From: Actinomadura hallensis
GTDB lineage: Bacteria > Actinomycetota > Actinomycetes > Streptosporangiales > Streptosporangiaceae
Direction: 5' to 3'
Length of the DNA: 64,000 nucleotides
NCBI RefSeq assembly: GCF_006716765.1
Contig: NZ_VFPO01000001.1
Span: 6,076,001 to 6,140,000 of the forward strand
In this document: in pieces, positions 32,515-41,780 of the stretch
Layout of the letters: every line of letters starts with the position of its first letter
Numbering within the stretch: position 1 is the first letter of the stretch
Program-made: the position numbers and the translations under genes
The notes under the pieces: model-generated
Told to the model about the DNA's origin: nothing
The model's database searches: none
What the model saw: the letters and a program-made list of their open reading frames with translations, nothing else

Positions 32515-33213
32515 TTACACTGAGTCATCAGTTTGCCCGCTTTTCACCAAGCCCGTCTCGTACGCGAACACGACCGCCTGGACCCTGTCGCGAAGGTTCA
32601 GCTTCATCAGGATTCGTCCCATGTGCGTCTTCACGGTCGCCTCGGAGACGTACAGCCGCTCCGCGATCTCCGCGTTCGACATCCCCCGCGCGACGAGCCG
32701 GAGCACCTCCCCCTCACGGTCCGTGAGCGCCTCCAGGGCGCCGTTCGCCTTCTGCGCGGCGTCCGGGAGGTGCACCGCGAACCGGTCCAGCAGCCGCTTC
32801 GTCGTGCTCGGCGCCACCACCGCGTCCCCCGAGTGCACCGCCTTGATCGCCTCGATCACCTGGGCCGGGCCCGCGTCCTTGAGCAGGAACCCTCCCGCGC
32901 CCGCCTTGATCGCCGCGAACGCGTACTCGTCGAGGTCGAACGTCGTCAGGATCACGACCTTCGGCCCGGACCCCGCCACCACCCGGCGCGTCGCCTCGAT
33001 CCCGTCCATCCGCGGCATCCGCACGTCCATGAGGACGACGTCCGCGCGGACCCGCCGGAGCAGTTCCAGCGCCTGCACGCCGTCGCCGGCCTCACCGACG
33101 ACCTCTATGTCGGGCTGCGCGTCCAGCACCATCCGGAACCCCGCCCGCACCAGCTCCTGATCGTCGACCAGCGCCACCCGGATGGGCGCCGCCGCGTCCT
33201 CAACCTCCGTCAT
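32515..33213 (-). CDS. NarL/FixJ family response regulator
   Basis: A 232-residue protein from ATG 33213 (AGGAG seven bases upstream). Receiver domain: Asp17-Asp18 acidic pocket, phosphoacceptor Asp63 in LMDVRMPRMDG, Thr/Lys in ILTTFD and LLKDAGP. The C-terminal LuxR-type HTH is LTDREGEVLRLVARGMSNAEIAERL followed by SEATVKTHMGRIL. It forms a two-component system with the histidine kinase encoded 98 bp upstream. Targets are not evident; the neighbouring chaplin and ABC genes are candidates by position only. Confidence 0.95.
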   Translation of the reverse strand: MTEVEDAAAPIRVALVDDQELVRAGFRMVLDAQPDIEVVGEAGDGVQALELLRRVRADVVLMDVRMPRMDGIEATRRVVAGSGPKVVILTTFDLDEYAFAAIKAGAGGFLLKDAGPAQVIEAIKAVHSGDAVVAPSTTKRLLDRFAVHLPDAAQKANGALEALTDREGEVLRLVARGMSNAEIAERLYVSEATVKTHMGRILMKLNLRDRVQAVVFAYETGLVKSGQTDDSV

Positions 33214-33311
33214 GCACACACTCCTGTCGGGAGGACGCGGCGCCCACGCCCTCGCTCTGCTCCGTCACGATCCGTCCTCCGCGGGGACGCTTCCAGCCCC
33301 GGCCGGACCGG

Positions 33312-34484
33312 TCACGACGCGCCCACCTCCTCGCGGACCGGGATCCGCGCGACCACCTCGAACCCGCCGCCCGCGCGCGGCGCCGCGTGGACCGAGCCGC
33401 CGTACACGGCCACGCGTTCCCGCATCCCGGCGATGCCGTGGCCGCGGCCGTCGTCGGGGGCGGCCGCGCCGCGCCCGTCGTCCTCCACCCGGACCTCCAG
33501 GGCGTCGCCGGCGTAGCGGAGCCGGATCGAGACGGTCGCTCCCGGGCCACCGTGCTTGAGCGTATTGGTCAGCGCCTCCTGCACGATGCGATACACCGTG
33601 AGCTGCCGGCCCTCCGACATGACGACCGGTTCGCCGTCGACCTCGAACACCACCGGCACACCGGACGAGCGGACCTGCTCGACCAGCTCGTCCAGTTCAC
33701 CGACCCCGGGCTGCGGCGTGAAGGCCCCCGCGTCGTCGTCCTCGCGCAGGACGCCGAGGAGCCGCCGCATCTCCGCCAGCGCCACCCGTCCAGTCGCGGA
33801 GATCGTGGAAAGCGCCTGGCGGGCCCGCACCACGTCGGTGTCGATCGCATAGGACGCGCCGTCCGCCTGCACCACGATCACGCTGACGTTGTGGGCAACG
33901 ACGTCGTGCAGTTCCCGTGCGATGCGCGCCCGTTCGGCGGCCATGGCCACCTTGACCTCGTTGTCGCGATCGCGCTCCAGCCGTTCCGCCCGCTCCTCCA
34001 CCGAACGCAGGTAGGCACGGCGTGTCCGCATGTGCAGGCCGAGGAGCCACACCCCCGCCACCACCACGGTCATCATGGCGAACACGTACTCGCTGTTACT
34101 GCCGCTGAGTGCGTAGCGGTACGTGGCCATGACCACGCCCAGTTCACAGACGAGCGCCGCCGCAAGACCCCAGCGGAACGGATAGGCCGTCGTGACCGTG
34201 TACAAGCCCATCAGGACGGCGATGTTGCCCGCTACTATCTCCACGTCCAGCAGGCACTGGACGGCCGAGACGAACGCGACCGCGGCGAAGACGGCACGCG
34301 GGAAGGTGCGGCGCAGGACGAGCGGACCGATCAGCCCTACCGTCAGCAACGCGAACAGCCACGCGCCGGTCCCCGAGCGACCGCTCGTCATCGAGGGCAG
34401 GGAGACCACCAGCAGCGGCGACGCGTAGAACGCATCGACGAGCGGCTTCTTGGACCGCAGCCAGTCCCACGCGCTCGCCACCAT
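33312..34484 (-). CDS. Sensor histidine kinase, HisKA_3 (NarL-partner) type
   Basis: A 390-residue kinase from ATG 34484. Four to five hydrophobic segments lie between about 20 and 150 without a large extracellular domain, so it probably senses the membrane itself. A coiled-coil (155-185) leads to the HisKA_3 box ARELHDVVAHNVSVI with His193. The HATPase domain has N box EALTNTLKH and G box VEDDGRGAA and GHGIAGMRERV. This DesK/LiaS-like layout often monitors envelope stress. The gap to the regulator gene is 98 bp. Confidence 0.94.
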   Translation of the reverse strand: MVASAWDWLRSKKPLVDAFYASPLLVVSLPSMTSGRSGTGAWLFALLTVGLIGPLVLRRTFPRAVFAAVAFVSAVQCLLDVEIVAGNIAVLMGLYTVTTAYPFRWGLAAALVCELGVVMATYRYALSGSNSEYVFAMMTVVVAGVWLLGLHMRTRRAYLRSVEERAERLERDRDNEVKVAMAAERARIARELHDVVAHNVSVIVVQADGASYAIDTDVVRARQALSTISATGRVALAEMRRLLGVLREDDDAGAFTPQPGVGELDELVEQVRSSGVPVVFEVDGEPVVMSEGRQLTVYRIVQEALTNTLKHGGPGATVSIRLRYAGDALEVRVEDDGRGAAAPDDGRGHGIAGMRERVAVYGGSVHAAPRAGGGFEVVARIPVREEVGAS

Positions 34485-34652
34485 ACGGACAGAGTAAGGA
34501 CGCCCAGGCCGCCCCAGGATCAACCCCAGGTCGGACACCTTCTCCGCCGAAAGGAAGAGCCCGGATACGCACATGTGGGGTTCTGTCTCTGGGGCCACAC
34601 GTGGTGTTGCAATGACGCGAACGGGACGGGCACTCAAGGTAACGTCGCAGTC

Positions 34653-35669
34653 GTGGCGGCGTTGGTTTCCGAATGGCTGACATGGCGCACCGCGATGGAG
34701 CGGGCGCTGTACGGGGAGAACGGCTTCTACCGGCGCGGAGAGCGCCCCGCCGAGCACTTCCGCACCTCCGTGCACGCCTCCCCGCGCTTCGCCGCCGCCA
34801 TCGCCCGCCTGCTGGTCGAGGTCGACGAGCTCCTCGGCCGCCCCGAACGGCTGGACGTCGTCGACATAGGCGCCGGGTCCGGTCACCTGGTGAGCAACAT
34901 CCTCGCCTTGGCGCCTCCCAGCCTCGCTGCACGGCTCGCCCCAACGGCCGTGGAGATAGCGCCCCGTCCACCGGACCTCTCGCCACGGATCGACTGGAGG
35001 CCGGACCTGCCCAGCAGCATCACCGGCCTCGCCGTGGCCAACGAATGGCTCGACAACATCCCTTTGGACGTGGTCGAGCAGACCCCGGACGGAGTCAGGA
35101 CCGTCCTGGTCGACCCGTCCACGGGCAGCGAGCGCCCGGGGCCCGTCCCGTCCGACGAGGACCGCGAGTGGCTGGACCGCTGGTGGCCGCTCCGCGAACC
35201 CGGCGACCGCGCCGAGATCGGCCACCCGCGCTGCGCCGCCTGGGCATCGGTGATCGGACGGCTCTCGCGGGGACTCGCCCTCGCCGTCGACTACTCCCAC
35301 TCCCGCGAATCCCGCCCGGTCTACGGGACGCTCACCGGATACCGCGACGGCTCGACCGTGCCCGCCGTCCCCGACGGGTCCTGCGACGTCACCGCCCACG
35401 TCGCACTGGACGCCTGCACCGTCGCCGGCCAACGCGCCGGCGCCACGTCCGGGCTCCTGACCACCCAACGCGACGCCCTGCGCGCCCTCGGCCTCACCGG
35501 AACCCGCCCGCCACTGGACCTCGCCCACCGCGACCCCCGCGCCTACGTCGCCGCCCTCTGCCACGCCGGCGAGGACGCCGAACTGACGGACCCCTCCGGT
35601 CTGGGCGGCTTCGGGTGGCTGGCACAAACCGTCGGCATCCCGATCCCCGCCGTCCTCACCCAGCAGTGA
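34653..35669 (+). CDS. SAM-dependent methyltransferase, MidA-like
   Basis: A 338-residue protein starting at GTG 34653. Residues 71-77 (DIGAGSG) form motif I. VANEWLDNIPLDVVEQ resembles the ANELLDALP segment typical of MidA/NDUFAF7, the enzyme that dimethylates an arginine of the complex I 49-kDa subunit. LALAVDYSHS and a GTLTGYRDG segment are other family elements. An orphan nuoD lies 7 kb away, so a link to complex I is possible but speculative. Divergent from the histidine kinase. Confidence 0.83.
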   Translation: MAALVSEWLTWRTAMERALYGENGFYRRGERPAEHFRTSVHASPRFAAAIARLLVEVDELLGRPERLDVVDIGAGSGHLVSNILALAPPSLAARLAPTAVEIAPRPPDLSPRIDWRPDLPSSITGLAVANEWLDNIPLDVVEQTPDGVRTVLVDPSTGSERPGPVPSDEDREWLDRWWPLREPGDRAEIGHPRCAAWASVIGRLSRGLALAVDYSHSRESRPVYGTLTGYRDGSTVPAVPDGSCDVTAHVALDACTVAGQRAGATSGLLTTQRDALRALGLTGTRPPLDLAHRDPRAYVAALCHAGEDAELTDPSGLGGFGWLAQTVGIPIPAVLTQQ

Positions 35670-36002
35670 GAACGACGGGGAACAGCACGCTCCAGCAGGC
35701 ACGTCACCGCCGTCCCATCCCCCATGCGGTGCGTCCGGCCTGTTCGCCTACACCGCGAGCCAAGCGCCGCTACGGGGGCGGGCGCACATGCGGACCGGCT
35801 GAGCACCGGCGGGGTCAACAGCCCGTTGCAGGGCGATCCGCAGGAATGCGCCTGATCGCGCTCAACACGGTTCAACCCCGAGGGCAGCGCCGCCCCCGCG
35901 GTCAATCTCGGCGTACACGAGGCCGGGGTTAGAGACCCTCCCTACGGGGCTGCATAGGCCCTCAGCACGCACTGCGAGACCGCCCGGCCGCTGCCGCTGG
36001 GG
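35670..36002. other. Convergent intergenic region
   Basis: A 333-bp stretch between the convergent methyltransferase and P450 genes. AACCCCG (near 35874) and CGGGGTT (near 35924) are complementary with a long loop and may be part of a terminator. No gene is supported. Confidence 0.4.
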
Positions 36003-37211
36003 TCAGCACTCCACGTGGAGGGATTGCAGCCCACGTAGGACGTAGCCGGGCTTCCACTTCGGCTCTGCGGCCAGGCGGAGGTCAGGGGCGAGCCGCAGGA
36101 GCGCGCCGAAGGATTCGGCGAGTTCGATGCGGGCCAGCGGAGCGCCCAGGCAGTAGTGGATGCCGAGCCCGAAGGTGATGTGCGGGTTCGGGTCGCGGGA
36201 CAGGTCGAGCCTGTTCGGGTCCGCGAACACCTCCGGATCGCGGTTGGCGGACGCGAACTGCAGGGCGACCTCAGCACCACGCGGGATGTCGACACCGGCA
36301 ACAGTGATGTCCTCCAGGACCCAGCGTTCGAACATGGGGGCCGGGGTGTCGTAACGGAGCAGTTCCTCAATGGCGGTGGGGATGAGCGAGGGGTCGTTGC
36401 GGAGCCGCTCCAGTTCCCCGGGGTTGCGGAACAGCGTCCACCACCCGTTGCCGGTCGCGTTGACCGTGGCCTCATGACCGGCGTTGAGCAGAAGCACGCA
36501 GGTGCCGATCAACTCGTCCTCGGTGAGCCGGTCGCCCTCGTCGACGACCTGGGCGAGGGCGGTGATGAGGTCGTCGCGCGGCTCGTCCCTGCGGGTGCGC
36601 GCGAGGTCGCGCAGGTAGTCGGAGAACTCGACGGCCGCGCGGACGGCCGTCTGCTGCACCTCCAGCGGGGGGTTCAACTCGTACATGCCGCAGATGTCGG
36701 CCGACCATGGGCGCAGGAGGTGCCGGTCCTCCACGGGGACGCCGAGCATCTCGGCGATGACGTTCACCGGCAGCGGCTCGGCGACCTCGGCGAGCAGGTC
36801 GCCGCCGCCCTTGGCGACCAGGGTCCCGGTGAGCTCCTCGGCGAGCCGCCTGATCATCGGGCGCAGGCCCTCGACCATGCGGGCGGTGAACGCCTTGGAC
36901 ACCAGGCGCCTCAACCGCGTGTGCGTGGGCGGCTCGACGTCCAGCATCCCGGCCCGGATCAGGTCCCAGAAGGGCTTGAGAAACTCGGGCTCGGGCTCCC
37001 GCCCGAACTCCTCGTGGGACGCGACGTGCAGGTACGTCCGGCCCAGCCGCCGGTCCCGCAGCAGCGCGTCGACGTCCTCGTACCGGCTGATCACCCATTG
37101 GTCGGTGGCCTCGTGGTAGAACACCGGACGCTCGGCGCGCAGACGCTCGAACACCGGATAAGGGTCCGCGACGAACGCGGGGGACCAGGGGTCATACGCC
37201 AATTCGCTCAT
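36003..37211 (-). CDS. Cytochrome P450
   Basis: A 402-residue soluble bacterial P450 starting MSELAYDPWS at ATG 37211. I helix: LLLNAGHEATVNATG, with Glu-Ala-Thr in the oxygen-binding groove. ExxR: EELLR. Heme loop: FGLGIHYCLGAPLAR with ligand Cys354. The N-terminal half has the usual THTRLRRLVSKAFT C-helix motif that holds the heme propionate. Substrate and redox partner are unknown; no ferredoxin or biosynthetic cluster adjoins it. No Shine-Dalgarno, so a leaderless start is likely. Confidence 0.95.
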   Translation of the reverse strand: MSELAYDPWSPAFVADPYPVFERLRAERPVFYHEATDQWVISRYEDVDALLRDRRLGRTYLHVASHEEFGREPEPEFLKPFWDLIRAGMLDVEPPTHTRLRRLVSKAFTARMVEGLRPMIRRLAEELTGTLVAKGGGDLLAEVAEPLPVNVIAEMLGVPVEDRHLLRPWSADICGMYELNPPLEVQQTAVRAAVEFSDYLRDLARTRRDEPRDDLITALAQVVDEGDRLTEDELIGTCVLLLNAGHEATVNATGNGWWTLFRNPGELERLRNDPSLIPTAIEELLRYDTPAPMFERWVLEDITVAGVDIPRGAEVALQFASANRDPEVFADPNRLDLSRDPNPHITFGLGIHYCLGAPLARIELAESFGALLRLAPDLRLAAEPKWKPGYVLRGLQSLHVEC

Positions 37212-37828
37212 CTGACGATATTGGCATCCCACCCCCCATGCAGACACAACCCGGACGCCGCAAACCGACACCAGCGCTCAGATCGCCCCACAACCTCACC
37301 GCCCCGCCCCACAACGCCCACCCAACGCGAGGAACCGCAGCAGCTGCGCCGCAGGTCGACTGGTCGTTCCCGAGCAGCCACGCGACGATCGCGGCGGTGA
37401 TCGTGGTGGCGTGGCGGAGATGGCGCCGTGGGGGCTGTCGCTCAGGGCGGACGCCGGTCGCCGACACAACGGCTCGAATTGCTCCCACAACTCGGCCGAC
37501 CCGATCCACGGCGACCGGCGCCCTAGCTCAGATCAGACCACCTCCCGCGATCCGGGCCGTCCGCCTCTGCCGCGCCTCAACGCGTCCGTGCCGCCTTGAG
37601 GCGTTGACCGGGCAGACTCCACCTTGGCTCCTTCAGATTCGTCTCTGCGGCCGCGAAGGGCTCGTCCGCTGCGTTTCGACCCGCGAAGGTCGCGGTTGTA
37701 GCGGTACCCGGGCGGACGTCACTTGTGATTCGTTGAGGCCGGTTCGTGGGGCTGTGGACGGCTTGCCGTGCCGCAGCTCAGTGCTGGTCTGATCGGGCTG
37801 CCCCCTGAGGCTCGGTGGTGGTCCCATG
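37212..37828. other. Gene-poor region between P450 and SGNH genes
   Basis: Apart from the PAP2-like trace, I see a hairpin CGCCTCAA/TTGAGGCG (37573-37580, 37596-37603) and no intact gene. It is downstream of the truncated esterase and upstream of the P450 gene. Confidence 0.45.
37352..37424 (+). pseudogene. Possible PAP2-phosphatase remnant
   Basis: One frame reads QVDWSFPSSHATIAAVIVV, matching the central (P)SGH motif and following helix of PAP2 phosphatases (SFPSGHAT…AA). Nothing else of the family is recognisable on either side, so this is at best a short relic of a lost gene. Confidence 0.35.
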
Positions 37829-38749
37829 TCAGTTGAAGCCGAAGGTCGGCGGCAGCGGCTTGTGCTGGAAGAGGCTCGCCGGGACGACGTCCGCCAGGGC
37901 CTTGTATCCGGCGGGGTTCAGGTGCAGTCCATCGCCGGTGTCGTAGGCCGGGTGCAGGCGGCGGGGGTCGGCCGGGTCACGCGCCGCGCGGTCCAAGTCG
38001 ATGACACCGTCGAAGCGGCGGCTGGTGCGGATCCATCTGTTGACTGTCTGGCGCGCCCCCTCCCGATGGCCGTTCTCGTCGTCGTACATGTCGTTGCCGC
38101 CGAACGGGGTGAGCGTCCCCCCGTACACGCGGATGCCCTGCGCGTGCGCACGGACGATGATCTGCTCATAGGCCGCGATCAGCCGGTCGGCGGTCTCCTT
38201 CTGCGCCGCTGGCGTCGCTTCGGCGGTACCGATGTCGTTGACGCCCCCGAAGACGACCAGCCACTTGACGCCGCTCTGGGCCAGCACATCCCGGTCCAGC
38301 CGCGCGAGGACGTTGGGGCCGAGACCGTCGTTGAGGACGCGGTTCCCGCCCGCCGCCTGGTTCACGATCGCGATGTCGGACGTGGCCGGGTGGCACTGCA
38401 AGCGGTCCAGTAGCCGATCCGGCCAGCGATCGTTCTTGTTGGTCGTCGAGCCCCGCCCGCCGGTGAGCGAGTCCCCCAGCATGACGGCCGCCGCCGCCGA
38501 CGGCTTGGCCCACGTCTCCACGGCGCTGAGGAAGTACCAGTGGCCCGTGGTGGTCGACCCGCGCATCTCGACGTCCTCGACGTGGTTCCCGGCCAGCAAG
38601 TGGGACGTGGCCCTGGACCCCGGGTGAGAGGCGACGCCGGCGGCAGCCCTGCCCCGGACAGCCGTCCCACCTCCGCGTAGCTCGTGCACCTGCGGTGCCC
38701 GCGACCTCCACGTCCATGACATCGATCTCGGCAGAAGACGTCTCACCAC
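37829..38749 (-). pseudogene. SGNH/GDSL-type esterase, 5'-truncated
   Basis: The frame encodes the catalytic half of a secreted SGNH esterase: GDSLTGGRG with Ser94, VNQAAGGNR (block II), VFGGVNDIG with Asn171 (block III), and DGLHLNPAGY with the Asp/His pair (block V). Homology begins only at VASHPGSRATSHLLAGNHV near residue 39. Full-length relatives carry about 170 more N-terminal residues with a signal peptide and a beta-sandwich domain (recalled). No signal peptide or ribosome site is seen at the GTG 38749. It is probably a pseudogene, though the catalytic frame is intact. Confidence 0.7.
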
Positions 38750-38783
38750 GGTTCTCCGATCGCTTCGCGGACCAGGTGACGAC

Positions 38784-38800
38784 TTCGAAACTGTTTCGAA
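38784..38800. promoter_or_regulatory. Palindrome TTCGAAA-CTG-TTTCGAA
   Basis: A perfect 7-3-7 inverted repeat 35 bp before the truncated esterase frame, followed by a further TTTCG half-site (38804-38808). CGAAA/TTTCG half-sites are used by several LacI-family regulators of polysaccharide degradation genes in actinomycetes. Confidence 0.55.
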
Positions 38801-38945
38801 CTATTTCGGATTATCGAAGAACGTACGCCGCCCCAAACCTCCCGTCAAGAGACCCGGACCCACGTCGCCGGACATCGCACTGGAGCCCTGAATGGCCACC
38901 TATCCCCTGGCCGCAGGCCTTCTCACGTCACCGAACGACGACCCA

Positions 38946-38974
38946 TTGACCACACCTTCGATCCGTCGTACATT
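38946..38974 (+). promoter_or_regulatory. Promoter-like pair TTGACC-17-TACATT
   Basis: TTGACC (38946-38951), exactly 17 bp, then TACATT (38969-38974). Transcription would start just before the second palindrome at 38997, and run towards the CE4 gene at 39364 with a long leader. Confidence 0.4.
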
Positions 38975-38996
38975 GCCGACAATCCTGACTTGGTTC

Positions 38997-39008
38997 CGAA
39001 ATATTTCG
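38997..39008. promoter_or_regulatory. Palindrome CGAAATATTTCG
   Basis: A perfect 12-bp palindrome built from the same CGAAA/TTTCG half-sites as 38784-38800, about 22 bp after the -10-like TACATT, a typical position for a repressor site. Confidence 0.5.
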
Positions 39009-39363
39009 ATAGATCCTCTGGCGAAACCGTCATGCAAGCCCCTTCCCGCTCTCGGACATCACTTCCATCACCCGCCGCCCTCGATCCCCCAGAGCCGCCG
39101 CAAGACCCTCCTCGGGCTGGTGCCAAGACATGCGTCTCAGGGATGCCTGCAGCACGCTGTTCCTGTCGCGTTGCAGCGACGACGGCCCTCGCCCCGACCG
39201 AAGAGGGCGTCCACGGTTGCGAGGTCCGGTGGCCGACCTCGCCTCCGCGCTCCGATGCGAGGAGACGTTCGTACCGGTGCGTCCCTTCAGCGGTCCGGCG
39301 CTCGTCGTCCACGGTCAGACGTCATGCCCCTGCCGACCGCCTCGCTGACCACGGGGAGATGAC

Positions 39364-40095
39364 GTGCAGGCTCAACCAGACTCCGTAAGCGAACGTGCCC
39401 GCCCCGCGCCACGGACGCTCGTCGGCGAATCGTGGGATGTGGGACACGAATGTGGAACCTCCTCTGTCGAGACCGGTCAGGAGCCGGTTCGGGGGTACGT
39501 CGCCCTCACCTTCGACGACGGGCCGACGCCGGAGACGTTGCCGTCTCTACTGGACGCACTCGTGACCGCCGGCGCCAGGGCGACCTTCTTCAATCGGGGC
39601 GACGCCGCCGAAGCGCACCCGGATCTCGTGCGCGCTCAGCGGGACGCGGGGATGTGGATCGGCAGCCACACCATGACGCACCCCCATCTCCGCGAAACCG
39701 GGGAACGCGAGGCGTTCGAGGAGATGAACCGCGCCCAGCAGGCTCTGCAGCGGATCACCGGTGAGTGGCCTCCTCTCTTCCGGCCCCCGTTCGGGGAGAC
39801 GGACGAGCGGGTCGGAGTTCTGGCGGCACGCCTGGGCGTGCTCGAAGTGCTCTGGACGGTCGACTCGCGAGACTGGGCGGGTGCCACCGAGGACGAGATC
39901 GTCGCGGCAGCCCGCACGCTCCGGCCGGGCGGGATCTTCCTGATGCACGACTGGGCGCGGGCCTCGGTCGACGCGCTGCCGCGCATCATCGGCGAGCTGC
40001 GTGAACGCGGGCTCCACCCCGGCAGGATCGACGTCAGCCCGTGCCCGGTTCCGTTCGGCGACACCCCCTTCCATGCGACAGCCGTCGCACCGTGA
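39364..40095 (+). CDS. Polysaccharide deacetylase (CE4, NodB domain)
   Basis: A 243-residue protein from GTG 39364 (GGGGAG upstream). NodB motifs are complete: TFDDGP with Asp51-Asp52, metal His102 and His106 in SHTMTHPHL, RPPFGE (140-145), VDSRDW, and LMHDW. The closest pattern is the acetylxylan esterase/chitin deacetylase group (YVALTFDDGP…NRGDAAEAHPDLVRAQRDAGMWIGS). Unlike those secreted enzymes there is no signal peptide, only a 43-residue polar leader, so it is cytoplasmic, exported otherwise, or 5'-damaged. Confidence 0.88.
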   Translation: MQAQPDSVSERARPAPRTLVGESWDVGHECGTSSVETGQEPVRGYVALTFDDGPTPETLPSLLDALVTAGARATFFNRGDAAEAHPDLVRAQRDAGMWIGSHTMTHPHLRETGEREAFEEMNRAQQALQRITGEWPPLFRPPFGETDERVGVLAARLGVLEVLWTVDSRDWAGATEDEIVAAARTLRPGGIFLMHDWARASVDALPRIIGELRERGLHPGRIDVSPCPVPFGDTPFHATAVAP

Positions 40096-40196
40096 CCTCG
40101 AGTGCCGGCTCGCCGCCGCCCTGGCGAGCCGACGGCGTCCATGCTCGGGGGTTCGGGGATGGCGGCGGAACAGAAGACGAGATTGTGGATAACTCG

Positions 40197-41780
40197 TCAG
40201 CGAGCCCAACGGGTGGGGTCTCCCCGGCCCGACCGACGCGCCGCGAGAGCCCTGCGGGCGGTCGATTCGACGATCGCGCGGGCCTCACCGAGATCCCGGT
40301 CGGCCGCCGCCACCTGGACGGGCCCCGGAGGCGCGTCCACATGGACGGTAGCCAGGCCCAGGAGGCGCTGGAGCGGGTTCACGGTGAGCCGGACGGACTG
40401 CGCCCGCGCGTGGGCGATCACGTCGGTGCGGCGGCAGGGCCAGCCGTGGCGGGCCACGAAGACGACGTCGTCGGTGCCCGCGCCGTCCGCGCGGTCGATC
40501 GTCACGCCCTTGGACGACGCCGGGATGAGGGGCACGGCATCGATGTTCGTCCCGGGGAACACCTGGGAGACCAGGTGCATGGCGACGTGCCGGGGAGCGA
40601 CGGGCAGCAGCGTCGAGGAGAGCGACTGGCGCTCCCCCGCATAGCCGGCGACGGTGACCTCGACACGGGCCCAGCCCAGGCTGCGCCAGATCGAAGGCTC
40701 GATGATGCTGATCGCCTGGACGCGTCCCGGCGGGAGCGTCTGCATCCGCGTCTCCAGCAGGCCGTACCGGAGGCGGATCCCGTCCGGCGACATGGCGATC
40801 GTGAAGTTGGCGTACATCACCAGGGGTGCGACCACGGCCCGGATGAGCCCGAGCAGGACCGGGACGGTGACGGCCAGGATGCCGCCCTCTGCGTACATCA
40901 CGAGGAACATCAGGGACGCGATGAAGAGCAGAACCGTGCCGAGCACGGGCAACCGGAGCAGCAGAGACGCGAGCAGGACGCCGAAGGGGACGCGCCACAC
41001 GTGCCGTTCGGGGGCTTCGGGCGTGTGGCCGGGCAGCCCCGCGGCGAGGGCGAGCAGTTCGGCGCGCAGCTGCTTGGCGGAGTGGTGCCCCAGGTAGCGG
41101 AGCGAGATCTCGCTTTGCTCTCCGCCGGCTAGCTCGACCCTCACCTCGGCCAGCGCGAACACCCGTGTCACGAGCGGGCGGACCACGTCGATGGCCTGGA
41201 TGCGGGAAAGCGGGATGCGGCGCTTGTTCTTGCGGAGCAGCCCAGTCTCGACGACGAGGTCGTCGCCGTCGACGCGGAAGCGCAGTGCGAGCCACGTCCA
41301 CATGCCCGTCACCGCCGCGATCACGGCCATGGGGACGGTCACGATGAGGAATCTGGCGATCACCTCGGGGGTGAGGACCAGCACGACCCCGCTCTCCGTC
41401 TGGGTCAGCAGCAGCGGAAAGCCGAGAAGGACGAAGTAAATGATGAGGAAGATGAACGCGCGCAGCGGGGCCGTCGCCCAGTGGAGCCTGTGCGTCCCTT
41501 CGGAGAACCTGATCGGCGGCCGGTAGCCCGTAGGAGGCCCGTACCCGTACGGGGGACCGTGCCCATACGGAGGGCCGGGCCGACCGGGAAAAGGACCGGG
41601 CGGAGGACCAGGTGGAGGGCCGGGCGGAGGGCCGGGCGGAGGGCCGGGAGGCGGACCGTAAGAAGGGCGCGGACCATAAGGCCCGGGACGACCATGCGGC
41701 CCTGGCGGCCCATACGGCCCGTGCGGCCCGTATGGGCCCGGTCGTCCAGGTGGCCCTGGGTGGCCATAGGGGCCGTTCAT
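40197..41780 (-). CDS. Bacterial PH-domain membrane protein (YdbT-like)
   Basis: A 527-residue protein whose first 90 residues are Pro/Gly/Tyr-rich, with repeated GPPPGPP and PYG units. Paired TM helices near 105-165 and 275-330 alternate with bacterial PH (bPH2/DUF304) domains: LRFRVDGDDLVVETGLLRK, then SPDGIRLRYGLLETRMQTLP, and a third near the C terminus (RLTVNPLQRLLGLATVHVD). Matches the YdbT family, which with YdbS acts in envelope stress or bacteriocin tolerance. ATG 41780 overlaps the stop of the YdbS-like gene (ATGA). Confidence 0.88.
   Translation of the reverse strand: MNGPYGHPGPPGRPGPYGPHGPYGPPGPHGRPGPYGPRPSYGPPPGPPPGPPPGPPPGPPPGPFPGRPGPPYGHGPPYGYGPPTGYRPPIRFSEGTHRLHWATAPLRAFIFLIIYFVLLGFPLLLTQTESGVVLVLTPEVIARFLIVTVPMAVIAAVTGMWTWLALRFRVDGDDLVVETGLLRKNKRRIPLSRIQAIDVVRPLVTRVFALAEVRVELAGGEQSEISLRYLGHHSAKQLRAELLALAAGLPGHTPEAPERHVWRVPFGVLLASLLLRLPVLGTVLLFIASLMFLVMYAEGGILAVTVPVLLGLIRAVVAPLVMYANFTIAMSPDGIRLRYGLLETRMQTLPPGRVQAISIIEPSIWRSLGWARVEVTVAGYAGERQSLSSTLLPVAPRHVAMHLVSQVFPGTNIDAVPLIPASSKGVTIDRADGAGTDDVVFVARHGWPCRRTDVIAHARAQSVRLTVNPLQRLLGLATVHVDAPPGPVQVAAADRDLGEARAIVESTARRALAARRSGRGDPTRWAR

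Larger units (their letters stand above)
38750..39363. other. Non-coding region with lower GC and palindromes
   Basis: This 614-bp region contains the two CGAAA/TTTCG palindromes and the promoter-like pair listed separately. The remaining sequence has no supported gene; frames reading through it are Arg/Pro/Ser-rich chance readings. Confidence 0.5.

Noticed and set aside
34653..35669. Reading the MidA-like gene as much longer, from 33387
   Set aside because: The upstream part is antisense to the histidine kinase and low in family signal; homology begins only at the GTG 34653.
38892..39362. 157-codon rightward frame before the CE4 gene
   Set aside because: Arg/Pro/Ser-rich, crosses the promoter and palindrome, and lacks a ribosome site.
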